Positions 61,281 through 64,000 of a stretch of 64,000 bases of DNA are shown in pieces. How positions within the stretch are numbered: the stretch's first letter is position 1; every line of letters begins with the position of its first letter. The stretch spans positions 2,418,001 to 2,482,000 of the forward strand of contig NZ_CP018139.1 of assembly GCF_001886615.1 (NCBI RefSeq), given 5' to 3'. A model generated the notes under the pieces. That model was not told the DNA's origin. It saw only the letters and a list, made by a program, of their open reading frames with translations, and did no database searches. The position numbers and the translations under genes were made by a program. This DNA comes from Halomonas aestuarii. GTDB taxonomy: Bacteria; Pseudomonadota; Gammaproteobacteria; Pseudomonadales; Halomonadaceae.

Positions 61281-61645
61281 CAGGCGTCTCCCGGCCGGCT
61301 GCCGCGCTCGATGGAGACCCCCACCGCCCCGGCCGCCGCCACGGCGCCGGGCTTGCGCACGGTCAGGCGCAGCCAGGCAATGGCGAACTCGGCGCGCAGG
61401 GTCTCGGCCAGGCGCTCGGCGAAGGTCTCCACCAGGGCGAACCGGTGCTCGCCGGCGAAGGTTTTGACGCGCTCGCTGATGGCGGCGTAATCCAGGGTCA
61501 GGGCGATGTCGTCACCCGCCGCGGCGGGGCGGATGTCGGTGCCCAGCTCCAGATCGAGGCGCAGCGTCTGGGTGATGGTGCGCTCCCAGTCGTAGACGCC
61601 GATCACGGTGTCCACCTCGAGCGCGTCGATCAGCACAAGATCCAT
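61280..61645 (-). CDS. folB: Dihydroneopterin aldolase FolB
   Basis: 121 residues: IDALEVDTVIGVYDWERTI, LDYAAISERVKTFA, and the late VRKPGAVAAAGAVGVSIER. It precedes FolK in the folate pathway. The start at 61645 is set by homology. Confidence 0.94.
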   Translation of the reverse strand: MDLVLIDALEVDTVIGVYDWERTITQTLRLDLELGTDIRPAAAGDDIALTLDYAAISERVKTFAGEHRFALVETFAERLAETLRAEFAIAWLRLTVRKPGAVAAAGAVGVSIERGSRPGDA

Positions 61646-61810
61646 CGGGGCTCCCTGGCCGTTGGGTGATGCGGACCGATGACGCCCGGTCCCGCCTGCA
61701 GGCGCCAGATTGTACGCCAGCGCGTGCTCCGGCGACACCGCGGGCGTCCGGCCTGTCGTCGGCCGCCCGCGGCTGGCAGAATCAAGCTACCCCCCTGGAG
61801 GAGCCAGCCC

Positions 61811-62398
61811 GTGGAGGCGCCACTTGACCTCATCCTGCCGCTGATGGCGATCGGCTATCTGAGCGGTACCTGGCTCGGTGCCCTCACGGTGTGCCGCCTC
61901 GCCGGCGTGGGCGATCCGCGGCTGGCCGGCTCCTGCAATCCGGGATTCTCCAACGTGCTGCGCCTTCACGGCTATCGGCTCGCCATGGCCACCCTGGCGG
62001 TGGATGCCGTCAAGGGCATGCCGGTGCTGTGGCTGGCCATGTGGCTCGGCCTGCCGCCCTGGGGGCTGGGGATGGTCGGACTCGGCGTGCTGCTGGGCCA
62101 TGCCTACCCGGCCTGGTACCGCTTCCGCGGCGGCAAGGCGGTGGCCAGCGCCTTCGGCGTGATGCTGGTCCTCACGCCCTGGGTGGCGCTCTGCTGTGCC
62201 GCGCTCTGGACCCTGCTCGCCTGGCGGATGCGCACGGCGGCCCTCGCCTCGCTGGCGAGCGCCGCCATGGCGCCGCTGGCCAGCCTCTGGCTGGCCCCGG
62301 AGTTCGTGGGCGTGGTGATCGTCTTCACGCTGCTGGTGCTGGGGCGCCATGCGCTCAACATCCGCCGCCTCGGGCGCGGCGACGAACCCGGGCTGTGA
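61811..62398 (+). CDS. plsY: Glycerol-3-phosphate acyltransferase PlsY, with altered motifs
   Basis: 195 residues and about five helices; it uses acyl-phosphate to acylate glycerol 3-phosphate. The GTG start at 61811 has GGAGGAG eight bases upstream. Motif 1 reads GSCNPGFSN (usual GSGNPGATN, so Cys42 replaces Gly). Motif 3 reads GHAYPAWYRFRGGKAVAS (usual GGKGVAT). The changes fall in the phosphate-binding loops, so activity is not certain. It diverges from folB, as plsY-folB pairs do in many gammaproteobacteria. Confidence 0.88.
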   Translation: MEAPLDLILPLMAIGYLSGTWLGALTVCRLAGVGDPRLAGSCNPGFSNVLRLHGYRLAMATLAVDAVKGMPVLWLAMWLGLPPWGLGMVGLGVLLGHAYPAWYRFRGGKAVASAFGVMLVLTPWVALCCAALWTLLAWRMRTAALASLASAAMAPLASLWLAPEFVGVVIVFTLLVLGRHALNIRRLGRGDEPGL

Positions 62399-62416
62399 GC
62401 CGGCACGCGGCGCGTT

Positions 62417-62549
62417 TCACGCCCCGGCAGGTGCCCCGAGCGTGTCCATCGGCCAGCGCGGCACCGCCTTCATGATGCCGGTCTCGTCATGCTCGCCGGC
62501 CAGCAGGCGCTGGGCTTCCTGACCATGGAGAGCGCGATCATGGCCCCGT
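62417..62549. repeat. Second degenerate copy of the tsaD 3' end
   Basis: Outermost unit of a 133-bp-period tandem repeat derived from the last 125 bases or so of tsaD, including its stop codon (TCA at 62417-62419, minus sense). It is the most diverged copy near its left edge. It fills the plsY-tsaD gap with no gene of its own. Confidence 0.9.
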
Positions 62550-62682
62550 TCAGGCGCTGGCGGGTGCCTCGAGCGTATCCCTCGGCCAGCGCGGAACCGC
62601 CTTCATGATGCCGGTCTCGTCATGTTCGCCGGCCAGCAGGCGCTGGGCCCCGTGACCGTGGAGAGCGCGATCATGGCCCCGT
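62550..62682. repeat. First duplicate copy of the tsaD 3' end
   Basis: Middle unit of the tandem repeat. It contains the same stop codon at 62550-62552 and about nine-tenths identity to the true tsaD end at 62683-62815. An 8-base insertion (about 62655-62665) is shared with the outer copy. Confidence 0.92.
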
Positions 62683-63720
62683 TCAGGCGCCGGCGGGTGC
62701 CTCGAGCCTGTCCATCGGCCAGCGCGGCACCGCCTTCATGATGCCGGTCTCGTCATGTTCGCCGGCCAGCAGGCGCTGGGCTCCCACGTACGCGATCATG
62801 GCGCCGTTGTCGGTGCAGAAGCGTCCTCGCGGATAGTAGGCCCGGGCGTCGCGCTTGGCGCATTCGCGTTCGAGTCGCTCGCGCAGCCGCACGTTGGCGC
62901 TCACCCCGCCGGCGACCACCAGGCGCTTGAGGCCGGTCTGGTCGAGGGCGCGGCGGCACTTGATCACCAGGGTATCGACCACGGCCTCCTCGAAGGCGCG
63001 GGCCACGTCGGCACGGGCTTGGTCGTCCAGCTCGCCCGCCGCCTCCAGCTGGCGGATGGCGGTCAGGGTGTGGGTCTTGAGCCCCGAGAAGCTGAAGTCC
63101 AGGCCCGGGCGGTCGGTCATCGGGCGCGGGAAGCGGAAGCGGCCGGGGTCGCCCTGCTCGGCCAGTCGGGCTATATGGGGGCCGCCGGGGTAGTCGAGGT
63201 CCAGCATCTTGGCCGCCTTGTCGAAGGCCTCGCCCGCCGCGTCGTCCACCGACTCGCCGAGCAGGCGATAGCGGCCCAGCCCCTGCACCTCGACCAGCTG
63301 GGTATGGCCGCCGGAGACCAGCAGTGCCACGAAGGGGAAGCCGGGGGGCGCGTCCTCCAGCATGGGGGCCAGCAGGTGGCCCTCCATGTGGTGGACGCCG
63401 AGGACTGGGATCTCCAGCGCCCGGGCCATGCCGTGGGCGGTGCTGGCGCCCACCATCAGGGCCCCGACCAGTCCGGGGCCGGCGGTGTAGGCGATGGCGT
63501 CGAGGGCCGTGCGCGACAGGCCGGCCTCGTCCAGCACCTGCTGGATCAGCGGCAGCAGGCGCCTCGTATGGTCGCGGGAGGCGAGCTCCGGGACCACGCC
63601 GCCGTACTCGGCGTGCATGGCGATCTGGCTGTAGAGGGCGTCGGCCACGAGGCCGCGCTCGGTGTCGTAGAGGGCGACGCCGGTCTCGTCGCAGGAGGTC
63701 TCGATGCCCAGTACGCGCAT
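62683..63720 (-). CDS. tsaD: tRNA N6-adenosine threonylcarbamoyltransferase TsaD
   Basis: 345 residues of the ASKHA-fold Kae1/TsaD family. [19 protein letters not shown] is the N-terminal signature. Metal ligands lie in [14 protein letters not shown], and [13 protein letters not shown] and [13 protein letters not shown] follow. It makes t6A37 with TsaB, TsaC and TsaE. The start at 63720 is set by homology. The 3' end is the parent of two adjacent tandem copies. It diverges from rpsU, the classic arrangement. Confidence 0.97.
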   Translation of the reverse strand: MRVLGIETSCDETGVALYDTERGLVADALYSQIAMHAEYGGVVPELASRDHTRRLLPLIQQVLDEAGLSRTALDAIAYTAGPGLVGALMVGASTAHGMARALEIPVLGVHHMEGHLLAPMLEDAPPGFPFVALLVSGGHTQLVEVQGLGRYRLLGESVDDAAGEAFDKAAKMLDLDYPGGPHIARLAEQGDPGRFRFPRPMTDRPGLDFSFSGLKTHTLTAIRQLEAAGELDDQARADVARAFEEAVVDTLVIKCRRALDQTGLKRLVVAGGVSANVRLRERLERECAKRDARAYYPRGRFCTDNGAMIAYVGAQRLLAGEHDETGIMKAVPRWPMDRLEAPAGA

Positions 63721-63792
63721 GATGGAGGCTCGTTGATGCGGGGATGGCGGCATTCTACGCATTTTGCCCCGCCTCGGCAGCAGGGAAACGAT

Positions 63793-63821
63793 TTGCACGC
63801 GCCCGGCAGGGCGACTAGAAT
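63793..63821 (+). promoter_or_regulatory. Sigma70 promoter of rpsU (rpsU-dnaG-rpoD operon)
   Basis: TTGCAC (63793-63798) and TAGAAT (63816-63821) with a 17-base spacer, in the tsaD-rpsU divergent gap. It leaves a leader of about 160 bases. Confidence 0.75.
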
Positions 63822-63987
63822 ACTGTCCGCTGCAAGACTGGGTCGTGCACCCAGGGGCCATGCCCTGCATCTCCTCGCATCGTTCCGGTTCGCCTGGCGA
63901 GTCCGGCGTATTCTGCGTGGTGATGAGGGAACCCACGGGGTGTGCGTACAAACCGAACTCAAGTTACCCAAGGTAGGTGAGTGCTTA

Positions 63988-64000
63988 ATGCCTTCTGTCA
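63988..64000 (+). CDS. rpsU: Small ribosomal subunit protein bS21 (first codons only)
   Basis: The window ends inside this gene. ATG CCT TCT GTC gives MPSV, the invariant start of bS21. It sits divergent from tsaD behind a good promoter, the normal place for rpsU. AGGTGAG lies a little upstream. Confidence 0.8.

Overview
The window is about 64 kb of GC-rich, densely packed chromosome from an aerobic gammaproteobacterium. Gene content and order point to Halomonas or a close relative in the Halomonadaceae. The signs are a Tat-exported high-potential iron-sulfur protein (HiPIP), a multi-subunit Mrp Na+/H+ antiporter, a PhaR polyhydroxyalkanoate regulator, a cbb3 oxidase cluster ordered as in Pseudomonas, and the lptD-surA-pdxA-rsmA-apaG-apaH block. 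The taxonomic call is inference; no 16S rRNA gene is present. I see no phage, insertion sequence, CRISPR array or plasmid gene, so this is core chromosome.

Layout. 1-1.6 kb: end of a DnaQ-type exonuclease gene, then ttcA. 1.8-12.7 kb (minus): ccoNOQP, ccoGHIS, a TauE/UreH-like membrane protein, a HemN-family radical SAM gene with an FNR-type promoter, and fnr itself, making one micro-oxic respiration and copper/haem supply cluster. 12.9-14.3 kb: a small hydrolase and a Val-Asp-Asp-Val-Asp tRNA array. 14.4-21.5 kb: fadH, then the stress cluster prkA-yeaH-spoVR. 21.6-23.4 kb: HiPIP, an orphan AsnC effector domain and an anchored DNA/RNA nuclease. 23.5-31.1 kb: three tRNA-Leu(CAG), rnr-rlmB, rpsF-rpsR-(membrane protein)-rplI, and dnaB. 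31.1-35.1 kb: two small conserved proteins, a DUF393 protein with an iron-sulfur (6-4) photolyase, and hemH. 35.2-41.0 kb (minus): six-gene mrp operon with fused AB. 41.3-43.3 kb: DUF2256, cryptochrome-DASH and DUF3429. 43.3-50.3 kb: mltB, a RimK-type protease, rsmE, phaR, purD, a thioesterase, prkB, hinT and coq7. 50.4-52.7 kb (minus): an OsmC protein and murU-amgK. 52.9-60.8 kb: lptD, a short surA, pdxA, rsmA, apaG, apaH, glpE and cca. 60.8-64 kb: folB-folK (minus), plsY, tsaD with a triplicated 3' end, and the first codons of rpsU.

The observations most worth follow-up are these. (1) The two unrelated photolyase loci, about 7.5 kb apart, each carry a TGTACA-type inverted repeat with the 12-bp spacer reported for light-sensing LitR regulators, which suggests a shared light/UV regulon. 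(2) The SurA homologue joins its N-terminal domain directly to its C-terminal helix, with both parvulin domains missing. (3) The FNR-controlled HemN-family protein has lost the fourth cysteine and most signature residues of coproporphyrinogen dehydrogenase. (4) The 3' end of tsaD is present three times in tandem with a 133-bp period. (5) A palindromic RNA-like element with a 16-codon ORF lies upstream of the OsmC gene, at a junction where relatives carry crp/vfr.
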